Assembly (NCBI GenBank): GCA_903864435.1
Contig: CAIPFY010000181.1
Span: 1-34,496, forward strand
Length of the DNA: 34,496 nt
From: an uncultured Chloroflexota bacterium
Lineage (GTDB): Bacteria; Chloroflexota; Anaerolineae; Aggregatilineales; Phototrophicaceae
Direction: 5' to 3'
In this document: positions 8,780-18,149 of the stretch, piece after piece
Position numbering within the stretch: the first letter of the stretch is position 1
Layout: each line of letters begins with the position of its first letter
Notes under the pieces: model-generated
What the model was told of the DNA's origin: nothing
Database searches by the model: none
Seen by the model: only the letters and a program-made list of their open reading frames with translations
Program-made: the position numbers and the translations under genes

Positions 8780-11059
8780 GTGCTGCGACGATCTGATTTT
8801 ATCACCCGTGCGCTCATGACGCTGCTGTTCAGCTACTTGCTGGCGGTGGGGGCGACATTCAACGGCATTCTTGCGCCGGAATTCCACACGCTTACGCTGG
8901 GGATGATGGCGGTCACAGCGGTTGGCTGGTGGCTGACGCATGGACGGCGGACATGGCAGCGAACGACTCTGGATGGGGCGCTGCTGTTGTGGGCGGCAGC
9001 GTTCGGGCTGTCGTTGCTGGCGAACGGGGACGCGGCGCGGCGTAGCGCGATTGCGCTGTGGTATATGGGCGTGTATATCGGCGTGTGGTATGCGCTGGCG
9101 GACGTGATCGGCAACCGCCTTGTGCGGCGCGAAACGCTGGTGGATGCGCTGTTGATTGTGGGCGTGGTCATTTTGCTGTTCGGCTATATCCAACTGCTGC
9201 CCGCGCTGCAAACAGGCTCGGCGCTGCCGCGTCCGGTGAGCGTGTTCGGAAATCCGAATTTCCTCGGCGCGTTTCTCACCGTGCTAATTCCTTTGCTGGC
9301 GGCGCGTTCGCTCACGGCCCGCAGCGGACGGCCTGTGCTGGGAGGGTATCTACTGCTGGCACTGGTTCTGCTGGTGTTGAGTGCCTCTCGCGGGGCATGG
9401 TTGGGTGTGATGGCGGGCGCGGGTGTGATGGGCGGCCTGTGGCTGGCGAATCACGGCTTATTGACCCGCGCCGGATGGGGCGCGTGGTGGAACGGGCAAA
9501 CGCGGCGCGTGCGATGGGCGGTGGTCTGCGGGAGCGTGTTGCTGCTGCTGGCGCTGGTGGGCGTGGGAGTTGTGTTGTTCAAATCCCTATCCGCGCCGGG
9601 ACGTTCACCTGTGTTTCGCACTGAACTGTACGGGGCGGCGCTGGAACTATTCGTGCAGGAACCGCTGACCGGACACGGCTTGTTCACGTTCGGGCGCGAA
9701 CTGGTGCGCTTACCGGGCGCGAGTCCTGATAAACCGCACAGTCACGCGCACAGCGCAGTGCTGCAAATCGCCGCTGAACTGGGCATGGTGGGGCTGCTGG
9801 CGCTGGCGGTTAGCGCGTGGGCGGTGATGAAGGCGGCGCGCCGACACTGGCAGGTGGCGCAGGGGCGCGAACGGGTGGCACTGGCAGGTGCGGTGGGTGC
9901 GGTGGTGGCTTTCGCGGTGCATCACCTGACCGACTTGCCTGCGATGATGCCGGCAATCGCCCTGTGCGGGGTGCTGGCGCTGGCGCTGGTCGCTGTGCCG
10001 CCGGAACCGCTTCCGATGCAGGGGCGCTGGCGGCAGGTCGGGCATCCGTTGGGGATGGCGGCGTTGTGGGGTGGACTGCTGCTGACCGGATGGTGGAGCA
10101 GCGGCATTTATAAAGCGTATGTGCGCGGGTTGGAACAGGCACAAAGCGGGGACTTCAGCGGCGCGGCGCTGGCGCTCGACCCGGTGATTGCCGCCGACCC
10201 CGCCTTAAGCCTGTACCGCATGGAGCAGGGTTTCCTGTGGGGGATGGCGGCAGCGAACGGAGAGGCCGGTGCGCGTGAAAAGGCGCTGGTGGCTTATGAG
10301 GCGTTTTTGCAGCAGGAGCCGGGTTACGCGCTGGCATGGGCGAACCGCGCCGCGCTGCTGGCGCAGGGGGGCGACAGGCAAGCCGCGCTGGACTCGATGC
10401 GGCAGGCTGCGCAGCTTGATCCTGACGTGTGGCAATACGCTTTGAATGTGGCGCGGTATGCCGCTGCGGTAGGGGATACAGATGCGGCGGGCGCGGCGCT
10501 GGACTCGATACTGGCGATATACCCTGAAGCCAGTCTGTATCCGGGGCTGGATGATCTGGCAGCGCAGCGGCAAAACACCCCCGCGTTGTTAGAATGGACA
10601 GTACCCGCACAGATTGCGCTGCGGCTGGTGAGTGGTCATTCAGCGGATACTGTTGCGCTGCTGCCCGATTTGCCGCTGCCGCAAAGTGCTTCCGGTCAGG
10701 TGTTGACCGGGCTGGTGATGCTGGCGCAGGAGGATGTGCCGACCGCAGAATCCACCATTCTCACGGCTGAACGGCAGGCCGCCGCGCCGGAGGATGTGGC
10801 ATGGGCGGCGCTGGGACAGGCATGGTTGGCACGGGCGGCGGGTGACGCGGACGGCGTGCAGGCCGCGCAGACTGTGGCAGAAACGGCGCTTCAGCGCGGG
10901 GTGCTGGCGGCAGATGATTTGATGCTGCTGAACATCGCCTATGCGCAGTTTTTGCATCTGACGATTGAACGGCAGTTTTTGCCGGGTGTGGTGTATCCGG
11001 TAGGCGATCCTGTCCTGTTGTATCTACTGCGGGCGGCGGACAGCGCCCCCGCGAACTGA
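8780..11059 (+). CDS. O-antigen ligase/polymerase (Wzy_C-like) with C-terminal TPR-like repeats
   Basis: ORF 8720..11059. I favour GTG 8780, preceded by AAGGCGG at 5 nt, because 8720 would overlap the divergent gene. Motifs VFGNPNFLGAFL, LSASRGAWLGV, PHSHAHSAVLQIAAELGMVGLLAL are typical of Wzy_C proteins; the C-terminus has TPR-like helices (ALVAYEAFLQQEPGYALAWANRAALLAQGG). Confidence 0.8.
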   Translation: MLRRSDFITRALMTLLFSYLLAVGATFNGILAPEFHTLTLGMMAVTAVGWWLTHGRRTWQRTTLDGALLLWAAAFGLSLLANGDAARRSAIALWYMGVYIGVWYALADVIGNRLVRRETLVDALLIVGVVILLFGYIQLLPALQTGSALPRPVSVFGNPNFLGAFLTVLIPLLAARSLTARSGRPVLGGYLLLALVLLVLSASRGAWLGVMAGAGVMGGLWLANHGLLTRAGWGAWWNGQTRRVRWAVVCGSVLLLLALVGVGVVLFKSLSAPGRSPVFRTELYGAALELFVQEPLTGHGLFTFGRELVRLPGASPDKPHSHAHSAVLQIAAELGMVGLLALAVSAWAVMKAARRHWQVAQGRERVALAGAVGAVVAFAVHHLTDLPAMMPAIALCGVLALALVAVPPEPLPMQGRWRQVGHPLGMAALWGGLLLTGWWSSGIYKAYVRGLEQAQSGDFSGAALALDPVIAADPALSLYRMEQGFLWGMAAANGEAGAREKALVAYEAFLQQEPGYALAWANRAALLAQGGDRQAALDSMRQAAQLDPDVWQYALNVARYAAAVGDTDAAGAALDSILAIYPEASLYPGLDDLAAQRQNTPALLEWTVPAQIALRLVSGHSADTVALLPDLPLPQSASGQVLTGLVMLAQEDVPTAESTILTAERQAAAPEDVAWAALGQAWLARAAGDADGVQAAQTVAETALQRGVLAADDLMLLNIAYAQFLHLTIERQFLPGVVYPVGDPVLLYLLRAADSAPAN

Positions 11060-11068
11060 GAAGGACTT

Positions 11069-12532
11069 ATGCGACAACTGACGATTGAACGAACGGCAGT
11101 CCTCATTTTGTTCGCGTTATTATTTGCGATGGCGGCGCGTATACCGGTGGATACGGATGTGTGGTGGCATATCCGCAGCGGTGAGTACACGCTGACTCAG
11201 GGCATGATTCACGCCGACCCGTTTTCCTATACCCGTGCCGGCGAGGCGTGGATTAACCATAGCTGGGGATCGCAGGTGGTGTTATATGCCATCTGGCAGG
11301 CGGCGGGTAGCTTCGGGTTGGCGGTATTCACGGCGGCGCTGGCAACCGGTGGTATGGTGTTCGTGTATCGCGTTTCGTCCGGGAATGCTTATTTGCGGGC
11401 GTTCGCGCTGGTACTGGGCGCAGCGACGGCGGCGGTATTCTGGTCGCCGCGTCCACAGATGTTCTCGTTCTTTTTCACGGCGCTCCTGCTGTATATCCTG
11501 CACATTCATAAACGCGAAAAGCGCGATGTGCTGTGGGGTATTCCGGTGCTGATGGCGGTGTGGGGGAATCTTCACGCCGGTTTCGCCATTGGCTTCATCA
11601 TTTTGCTAGGGTCACTCGTGGGTGAAGCGTTGGGCAATCTGTTGAACCCCAAACGCGAACAGGCCGTGTCGTGGGCGGGTGTGCGTAAACTGGCGCTGGT
11701 TACAGCCGTCTCGGTGGGCGCGATTGTGGTGAATCCGTATGGCCTGCACATGCTGACTGTGCCTTTTCAGACGGTGGGCATCGGGGCGCTTCAGAACTTT
11801 ATTCAAGAGTGGAACACGCCGAATTTTCATGAGCGCCAGAACTGGCCGTTCATCTTCCTTCTGCTCGGACTGCTCGGCGCGGTGGGCGCCAGTCGGCGGC
11901 GCTTGGACTGGACGGATTTCTTGCTGACGGCGGGAACGGCTTTTATGGGGCTGCTGGCAGGGCGCAACGTGGCAACCTTCGCGCTGGTGGCGACGCCGGT
12001 ACTCACGCACCATCTGGATGACCTGCTGACCGCACGCGGTTGGGTGATTCGTCCGGTGCGGCGGGTGACGCCGCGCATGATGCGGCTGAACGCGCTGCTG
12101 GTGGGGTTGGTGCTGTTGGGCGCTGCCGCTAAGGTGCTGCTGGTGCTGGATGCCAAAACGGTTGATGAGGCACAGCGCCAGTTCTTGCCTGTGACAGCCG
12201 TCGAGCAGGTGAAAACCGCGCTGCCGGAAGGCGCGTTGTTCAACAGTTACAACTGGGGCGGATATTTGCTGTGGGCGCTGCCGCAGGTGAAGGTATTTGT
12301 GGATGGTCGCACCGACCTGTACGGGGACGCTTTCCTGACGGGGGACTATATTCCAGCAGCCAGCGGCGGAGCGGGTTGGCGGGCGGTATTTGAACGCTAC
12401 GATGTGCGTTGGGCGTTTATCGAGGTGAATAGTGGACTCGCGCAGGCGCTCCGCACAGAACCCGGATGGCGCGTCCGTTACGAAGATGATCTGGCGGCGA
12501 TATTTGTGCGCGAGGCGAACGCCAATGGCTAA
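11069..12532 (+). CDS. Polytopic membrane protein (GT-C-like, with C-terminal soluble domain)
   Basis: 487 aa; MAARIPVDTDVWWHIRSGEYTL early loop and soluble tail GALFNSYNWGGYLLWALPQVKVFVDGRTDLYG. Confidence 0.75.
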   Translation: MRQLTIERTAVLILFALLFAMAARIPVDTDVWWHIRSGEYTLTQGMIHADPFSYTRAGEAWINHSWGSQVVLYAIWQAAGSFGLAVFTAALATGGMVFVYRVSSGNAYLRAFALVLGAATAAVFWSPRPQMFSFFFTALLLYILHIHKREKRDVLWGIPVLMAVWGNLHAGFAIGFIILLGSLVGEALGNLLNPKREQAVSWAGVRKLALVTAVSVGAIVVNPYGLHMLTVPFQTVGIGALQNFIQEWNTPNFHERQNWPFIFLLLGLLGAVGASRRRLDWTDFLLTAGTAFMGLLAGRNVATFALVATPVLTHHLDDLLTARGWVIRPVRRVTPRMMRLNALLVGLVLLGAAAKVLLVLDAKTVDEAQRQFLPVTAVEQVKTALPEGALFNSYNWGGYLLWALPQVKVFVDGRTDLYGDAFLTGDYIPAASGGAGWRAVFERYDVRWAFIEVNSGLAQALRTEPGWRVRYEDDLAAIFVREANANG

Positions 12533-13799
12533 ACGGACTGCGGATGCGCCGACTCTTTCGTTAGGTGCGCTACTGGGGGATTTTCGCCTCCTGCTCCTGT
12601 TGTTTGTCGGGTTTCGTGTGCTGCTGCTGCTGGCCTACCAACCGCTGACCATCGGGAATGTGGAACGCGGGGTGAGCGCGGGCGGGGATTTTCAGACGTA
12701 CTACCAGATTGCGTCCCTTTCGGATACGGTAGGGCTGCCCCTGCGCGACTGGTGGAGTGAGTTCCCGCCGCTGTGGTCGTATACCTCGGTGACTCTGTAT
12801 CAGTTGGCGGGGCGCGGTGGGAACTATGCGGCGTTCGCGTTGTTGCTCGGCGCGATTCTGATCGCGGCGGATACGGGCAGCCTGATCCTTGTCCGCAAGA
12901 TCGGGACGCGCTTGTATCGTGCCGATACGGGAATGGCGCTGGCGTGGGTTTACGCGCTGCTGGCGGTGCCGCTGGTGTTCACATACTGGACGTTTGAAGG
13001 ACTGGTGACGTTTAGTCTGCTGTTGGGCGTGTGGTGGCTGCTGAATGAGCGCGATGGGCGGGCGGGCGCGGTGTTCGGGATCGGGGCGCTGCTCAAATTC
13101 ACACCTGCGCTGGCGCTAGGTGCGGCGTGGCGCTACCGTTCGGCGCGGCAGGCGGCGGGGACGACGGTCATTAGCCTGCTGATCTTCGGCGGCGTGTTCG
13201 CGCCGTTTTTGTTGCAAAACGCGGCGATGACTCTGCCCTCGCTCACCGCGCAGTGGAGTAAGGCTTCGTACCAGTCGGTGTGGGCGCTGCTAGACGGGAA
13301 CTATCGCACAGGCAACTTCGGCCCGCTGGAAGATCGCCTCGATCCGGCAAAAGCGGCGGTGCTGCTAGGCAATCCGGCGGTCATACCGGGCTGGTTACGG
13401 TTGGGGGCGGCGGCGGCGCTCGGCCTGTGGTTGTTTGCCCGCACGCGCCGTTATGATGACAAGGGGTTGGTGGCGTTTGTGGCGGCCACGCTGCTCATTT
13501 TCTTTTTGCAGGCACAGGGCTGGAGTCCCCAGTGGCTCATGCAAATCATTCCGTTCGTGTTGTTGTGCTTCCCGAACCGGAATGGCATCTTGATCCTGCT
13601 GGTTCTCAGCGGGGTAACGTTCACCGAGTATCCGTTCCTGTGGCTGCGTACTGGCGACAGCGGCGGGATGATGACGGGCGCACTGGTTGTTCCGTATGTG
13701 ATGCTGGTGCTGGCACGGACGGGACTGCTGGCGGGGGTGGTCGTGGGGCTGTATCGTATCCTCCGGCAACCGCGTGATCGGGATGGACGGGCGATTTAA
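12525..13799 (+). CDS. Polytopic membrane protein (GT-C/GT87-like)
   Basis: ORF 12432..13799; likely start ATG 12525 (MAKRTADAPTL...), overlapping the previous stop by 8 nt (ATGGCTAA). Multiple TM segments; FGIGALLKFTPALALGAAWRYR resembles the GT87 'KxxP' region. Confidence 0.7.
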   Translation: MAKRTADAPTLSLGALLGDFRLLLLLFVGFRVLLLLAYQPLTIGNVERGVSAGGDFQTYYQIASLSDTVGLPLRDWWSEFPPLWSYTSVTLYQLAGRGGNYAAFALLLGAILIAADTGSLILVRKIGTRLYRADTGMALAWVYALLAVPLVFTYWTFEGLVTFSLLLGVWWLLNERDGRAGAVFGIGALLKFTPALALGAAWRYRSARQAAGTTVISLLIFGGVFAPFLLQNAAMTLPSLTAQWSKASYQSVWALLDGNYRTGNFGPLEDRLDPAKAAVLLGNPAVIPGWLRLGAAAALGLWLFARTRRYDDKGLVAFVAATLLIFFLQAQGWSPQWLMQIIPFVLLCFPNRNGILILLVLSGVTFTEYPFLWLRTGDSGGMMTGALVVPYVMLVLARTGLLAGVVVGLYRILRQPRDRDGRAI

Positions 13800-13813
13800 T
13801 TCCATAAACGGCC

Positions 13814-13857
13814 TATAATCACAGATGTGGTCATTCACATTGTAAGGGCTTTAGGAG
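13814..13857 (+). promoter_or_regulatory. Candidate promoter -10 (TATAAT) and RBS (AGGAG)
   Basis: TATAAT at 13814-13819 with a weak -35; AGGAG at 13853-13857 before the ATG at 13865. Confidence 0.4.
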
Positions 13858-13864
13858 AAGATTG

Positions 13865-14275
13865 ATGTCGCAAATGCGCCAAGAACTTGAACTTGCGCGA
13901 GAACTCATCGCGGAAAGGCAGTTTGAGAAAGCTCGACTGCTGTTGTTGAAAATCAAAGATGATCCTACCGCGCAAAACTGGCTGAAGAAGTTGGAGACAC
14001 TGGCTCCCGCTGCGGTAGCCGTGCTGGATACCACCACTTTTGAACCGTGGCAGTACATGGCGCTGGAAGTGAAGCGTTCTTACGGGATTCAGTACAAGGT
14101 GAACGGTGAAGCTAAACCGGAATGGAAAGATCAGCCGATTTATGTGCCGCTGAACGCGCTCGGTCGGGATGGCTGGGAGCTTATCAGCTTCGAGACGGCT
14201 TCCGAGTTTTCTCTGTATTTGCTCAAGCGCCCCGGCACGGGTGCGGTTCAGAAAGTGGATGTCTGGGATCAATAG
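13865..14275 (+). CDS. Small protein with N-terminal helical hairpin and DUF4177-like C-terminal domain
   Basis: ORF 13862..14275; ATG 13865. C-terminus WQYMALEVKRSYG...YVPLNALGRDGWELISFETASEFSLYLLKRP matches the DUF4177 pattern (LN.LG..GWELVS). Confidence 0.65.
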   Translation: MSQMRQELELARELIAERQFEKARLLLLKIKDDPTAQNWLKKLETLAPAAVAVLDTTTFEPWQYMALEVKRSYGIQYKVNGEAKPEWKDQPIYVPLNALGRDGWELISFETASEFSLYLLKRPGTGAVQKVDVWDQ

Positions 14276-15851
14276 CTTGGATACCCGGTTGAATACTGGT
14301 CGAACGCGCCAGATAGGACTGTTTGCGGCGGTGGCGGTTGCCGCCGCTTTTGTCATTGTCTATGGCATTGTGGCGGCGCCTTCGTTCACGGATGCGTTTT
14401 ATCATTTCAATGCTGCACAACGGTTGGTCAGCGGACAAGGGCTGACCGATCCGTACCTGTGGACGTACATCGGCGCACCGGATTCGCTGCCCGCCCCTTC
14501 GCATTTGTACTGGATGCCGCTGACCTCGCTGGTGAGTGCGCTCGGCATGGCAGTGTTGAACGCGCCGGGGAGTTACGCGGCGGCACAGCTGCCTCTGGCG
14601 CTGATGCTGGCGGGGACGGCAGGGGTGGGCTTCGGGTTGGGTGCGAAACTGGGCGGCGGTTGGCGAACGGCATGGATGGCCGGCCTGCTCACGCTTGCCA
14701 GCGGGTTTTACACGCGCTTCTGGGGCAGCACGGATACATTTGTGACCTACGCGCTGCCGGGTGCGTTGGGACTGCTGCTGCTCGGTATGCTCACCGACGG
14801 ACAGTGGCGGATACGGGTGGTGCTGGCGGCGGGGGTGTGTGCGGGTCTGGCGCATCTTGCTCGCGCCGATGGGCTTCTGGTGCTGATCGTGGGCGGCGCG
14901 GCGCTGCTGTGGCCGGTGGGCGGTCAGTGGCGCAACCGCATCGGGGTGGCGGCGCTGCTCACGCTGTTTTACGGCGCGACTATGCTGCCGTGGTTCGTGC
15001 GCAACCAGACGGTGATTGGCACGCCGATGCCGTTGGGCGGTACGCAGGCGATCTGGTTTACCGAATATGACGACCTGTTCAACTATCCGCCGGATTCGTC
15101 TCCGGCAGGCTTATTTGCAGAGGGCTTGAATACGTTTTTGGCTTCGCGCTGGGAAGCATTCAGCAACAATCTGGGGACGTTTGTGGCGGTGGAAGGGCTG
15201 ATCGTGATGACGCCGCTGATGCTGTTCGGCCTGTGGCGGCGGCGGCAGAATCCGTTCCTGCGCCCCTTTATCCTGTACGCGCTCGGCCTGCACCTTGCGA
15301 TGACGTTCGTGTTTCCGTTCCCCGGCTATCGCGGCGGCCTGCTGCACTCGGCGGCGGCGCTGGTTCCTTGGTGGGCGGCGTTGGGCGTGGTGGGGCTGGA
15401 TGACGCGCTGGCGTGGGCGGTGCGCCGCCGCCGCTGGAATAAGCGGTCGGCGACGGTGGTTTTTTCGGCGGCGCTGCTGGCGGTGGCGGTGTTTCTGAGT
15501 CTAACAACGGCGCTGCCCAACCGGGTGACGGCACATCCGCCACCTGCTATATACTCGCTGCTTCAGTCCAAATTGCCGCCGGATGCCCGTGTGATGCTGA
15601 ATGATCCAGCGGCGTTGTACTATTACACGGGGATGGGTGGCGTGGTGCTGCCCAATGAAGCCCCCGCTGTGATTGCGGACATTGCGCAGCGTTACGGTGT
15701 GCGCTACCTTTTGCTAGAGAATGTGACCGCAGATGGTCGCGCTTCGAGCGCGGCATCTCCTGCGCTGTGGCCGATTCTGACCGATCCGCCTGCGTTTTTA
15801 GTTCCGGTTCCGCTTGAGCGAACTGATGTGAGGTTGTATGAAATTCGATAA
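14259..15851 (+). CDS. Polytopic membrane protein, GT-C/ArnT-like
   Basis: ORF 14169..15851; likely ATG 14259. APSFTDAFYHFNAAQRLVSGQGLTDPYLW early loop and multiple TMs; soluble C-terminus. Confidence 0.75.
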   Translation: MSGINSLDTRLNTGRTRQIGLFAAVAVAAAFVIVYGIVAAPSFTDAFYHFNAAQRLVSGQGLTDPYLWTYIGAPDSLPAPSHLYWMPLTSLVSALGMAVLNAPGSYAAAQLPLALMLAGTAGVGFGLGAKLGGGWRTAWMAGLLTLASGFYTRFWGSTDTFVTYALPGALGLLLLGMLTDGQWRIRVVLAAGVCAGLAHLARADGLLVLIVGGAALLWPVGGQWRNRIGVAALLTLFYGATMLPWFVRNQTVIGTPMPLGGTQAIWFTEYDDLFNYPPDSSPAGLFAEGLNTFLASRWEAFSNNLGTFVAVEGLIVMTPLMLFGLWRRRQNPFLRPFILYALGLHLAMTFVFPFPGYRGGLLHSAAALVPWWAALGVVGLDDALAWAVRRRRWNKRSATVVFSAALLAVAVFLSLTTALPNRVTAHPPPAIYSLLQSKLPPDARVMLNDPAALYYYTGMGGVVLPNEAPAVIADIAQRYGVRYLLLENVTADGRASSAASPALWPILTDPPAFLVPVPLERTDVRLYEIR

Positions 15852-17427
15852 GATTCCGCGCAAGTTGGAAATCGGGCTGCTGGTGCTGGCGGCGGCGCTG
15901 GTGTGGATTTATGCGCGTACTGCGCCCCCCGGATTTGCGCTGGATGATAGTTGGATTCATCAGGTTTACGGGCGTAATCTGGCGCAAACCGGCCAATGGG
16001 CGTTTTTGCCGGATGTTCCTAGCGCGGCTTCCACCTCGCCATTGTTCACGGTGCTGCTGTCGTTCGGCTATGTGGTCAATTTTCCGTATGCGCTATGGAC
16101 TCAACTACTAGGCATTGTGGCGCTGTGGGTGAACGGGGTGCTAGCGGTGCGCATCATGGCGCGGTTGGTACCCGGACGGCCTGCGCTGGCGGCGCTGACG
16201 GGCGCGGCGATGGTGCTGGCGTGGCACCTGATCTGGGCGGCAGCTTCCGGCATGGAAACGATGATGTTTACCATGTTCACCTCGCTCTTGCTGTTTCTGG
16301 CGCTGCGCGAAAGCGGCTTCCAACTGGGTAAAGCGCCGCTGAAGGTAGACCACTCGCGGCAGGCGCTTCTTCAGCGGGCGGTTTCGTTCGGGGCATGTGC
16401 CGGTTTAGCGGTGTTGGCGCGGCCTGAAGGTGCGGTGCTGACGGCGCTGATCGCCCTGTTTATCCTCGTGTTGCGCCCGCAGCGTTCGTGGACGGATTTC
16501 CTGTTCTGGTCAATGATCGCGCTGGCGACTTTCAGCATGGTACTCATGCCGTACCTGATGCTCAACTGGCAACTGACCGGCGGCCTGCTGCCGGATACAG
16601 CGGCGGCGAAACAGGCGCAACTGGCCTTTCGCATCGAGGGGATGACGCTGCTGGAACGGATATGGATGATGCTGTGGCCGCTGCTGGCAGGGGCGCAATT
16701 TTTGCTGGTTCCGGGTGTCTTTTATTACCTGTGGACGATCATCCCCCGTTTGCGTGTGGATCGTTATGTGGCATGGGCGCTGCTGCCGCTGACCTTCACG
16801 GCGGTGCAGATTGTGCTGTATGCGGCGCGTCTGCCTTCGCCCATTCAACATGCGCGGTATGTGATTCCGGCACTGCCCTCGATTATCATTTGCGGTATTC
16901 TAGGGACGGTGTGGCTGGTCGAACGGGGACGGCGGCAGTTTGCGACACGGGTGCTGACGCGCACGTTGATGATTTCGGCGGCACTGGGGTTTTTCGTGTT
17001 CGGGTTGTGGGTTGGCCCGAATGAGTTTCGCAAAGATGTGAGCGCGATTAATGAGGAAATGGTGGCCTCCGCGCACTGGATTGACCAGAACATCCCCCGT
17101 GACCAACTGCTGGCAACGCATGACATCGGCGCGATCGGGTTCTTCACGCCGCGCCCGCTGGTGGATGTCGCCGGATTGATTTCGCCCGAAGTGGTGCCCT
17201 TTATTGATGATGGCGAACGGCTGTGGGCCTATTTGCAGCAGCGCGGCGTTCAGTATTTGATGGCGCTGCCCGATCAGGTGCCGGGAGATGACATCACCGA
17301 CAAGCGGTTGTGCCCGATCTATTCGACGGGCGGTGCAACCGCCCAATCAATCGGTTATCCGAACATGACGGTTTACAAACTGGTGTGGGATCGTGTGTGT
17401 ACGCCTGCCGCGCCGGGGTCAGGCTAA
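15838..17427 (+). CDS. Polytopic membrane protein, GT-C-like
   Basis: 529 aa; start overlaps the previous stop by 14 nt. First loop FALDDSWIHQVYGRNLAQTGQW has an acidic DD typical of GT-C enzymes. Confidence 0.75.
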   Translation: MKFDKIPRKLEIGLLVLAAALVWIYARTAPPGFALDDSWIHQVYGRNLAQTGQWAFLPDVPSAASTSPLFTVLLSFGYVVNFPYALWTQLLGIVALWVNGVLAVRIMARLVPGRPALAALTGAAMVLAWHLIWAAASGMETMMFTMFTSLLLFLALRESGFQLGKAPLKVDHSRQALLQRAVSFGACAGLAVLARPEGAVLTALIALFILVLRPQRSWTDFLFWSMIALATFSMVLMPYLMLNWQLTGGLLPDTAAAKQAQLAFRIEGMTLLERIWMMLWPLLAGAQFLLVPGVFYYLWTIIPRLRVDRYVAWALLPLTFTAVQIVLYAARLPSPIQHARYVIPALPSIIICGILGTVWLVERGRRQFATRVLTRTLMISAALGFFVFGLWVGPNEFRKDVSAINEEMVASAHWIDQNIPRDQLLATHDIGAIGFFTPRPLVDVAGLISPEVVPFIDDGERLWAYLQQRGVQYLMALPDQVPGDDITDKRLCPIYSTGGATAQSIGYPNMTVYKLVWDRVCTPAAPGSG

Positions 17428-17460
17428 GGGGGACGAAGTGACGAGGAATGAAGTAGCCAC

Positions 17461-17497
17461 TTGCTTATTAAGCAGTTAGAATCATAGAATAAGATTT
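17461..17497 (+). promoter_or_regulatory. Candidate promoter TTGCTT-18-TAGAAT, possibly giving a leaderless mRNA
   Basis: -35 TTGCTT 17461-17466, -10 TAGAAT 17485-17490; the ATG at 17498 is only 7 nt after the -10 and has no Shine-Dalgarno. Confidence 0.45.
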
Positions 17498-18145
17498 ATG
17501 AACGACCTATTCAAAAAACTCAACGTCTTGATGAAAGCCAAACTCAATGATGTGCTGGAGGCGGGCGCGTCGTCACGCGAACGTCCTAGTACGTTGAAGC
17601 TAGGGCCGGATGTCGAACGCGAAATCGGCCACCTGCGAGCGCGTATCGAGGATGCGCTGCGGTTTGAGGACGAACTGGTGAAGCGCACACAGGATTTACA
17701 GGCCGAGATTGACCGCTGGGACACACAGGCCGATCAAGCGGTAGCCGCCGGGGATGACGCTTCTGCCCGTTATGCCGTCGAGCAGATGCAGCGTTCGCAG
17801 CGCAGTCTGGGGCTGGCGGAAGCTGATTTGCGCGAACACCGCACCGTGACGCAGGAATTGATTTTGCGGGTGAACATGCTGGATGCGGCAGTCGCAGATG
17901 CCCGCCGCGCTCAGGCAGAGAAAGCGCCTGCGCCTGCGCCAGCACAGGAACCCGCCGACGACCATTCGATGATCGTCTCCCGCACTAAGGTGCTGTCGGA
18001 GTCGCTGCGGGACATCCGCGAACAAGCGGCACAGGCGGCCGCGCCGACCCCGGCTTCAGCCGTCCCCGAACCGCCTGCACCGGATCGTGCAGCAGTTGAA
18101 GATGATCTGGAGCGCCGCTTGAAGCGGTTGCGTAAACCTGAGTAA
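17498..18145 (+). CDS. PspA/IM30-like coiled-coil protein
   Basis: 215 aa; MNDLFKKLNVLMKAKLNDVLEA amphipathic start, long coiled coil, QADQAVAAGDDASARYAVEQ like the PspA 'A..GrEDLAR.AL' region; Ala/Pro-rich linker then charged tail. Confidence 0.65.
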   Translation: MNDLFKKLNVLMKAKLNDVLEAGASSRERPSTLKLGPDVEREIGHLRARIEDALRFEDELVKRTQDLQAEIDRWDTQADQAVAAGDDASARYAVEQMQRSQRSLGLAEADLREHRTVTQELILRVNMLDAAVADARRAQAEKAPAPAPAQEPADDHSMIVSRTKVLSESLRDIREQAAQAAAPTPASAVPEPPAPDRAAVEDDLERRLKRLRKPE

Positions 18146-18149
18146 TGTG

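Noticed and set aside
16488-17024. 178 aa plus-strand ORF inside the GT-C-like gene
   Set aside because: Alternate frame of a well-supported membrane protein; no domain evidence.
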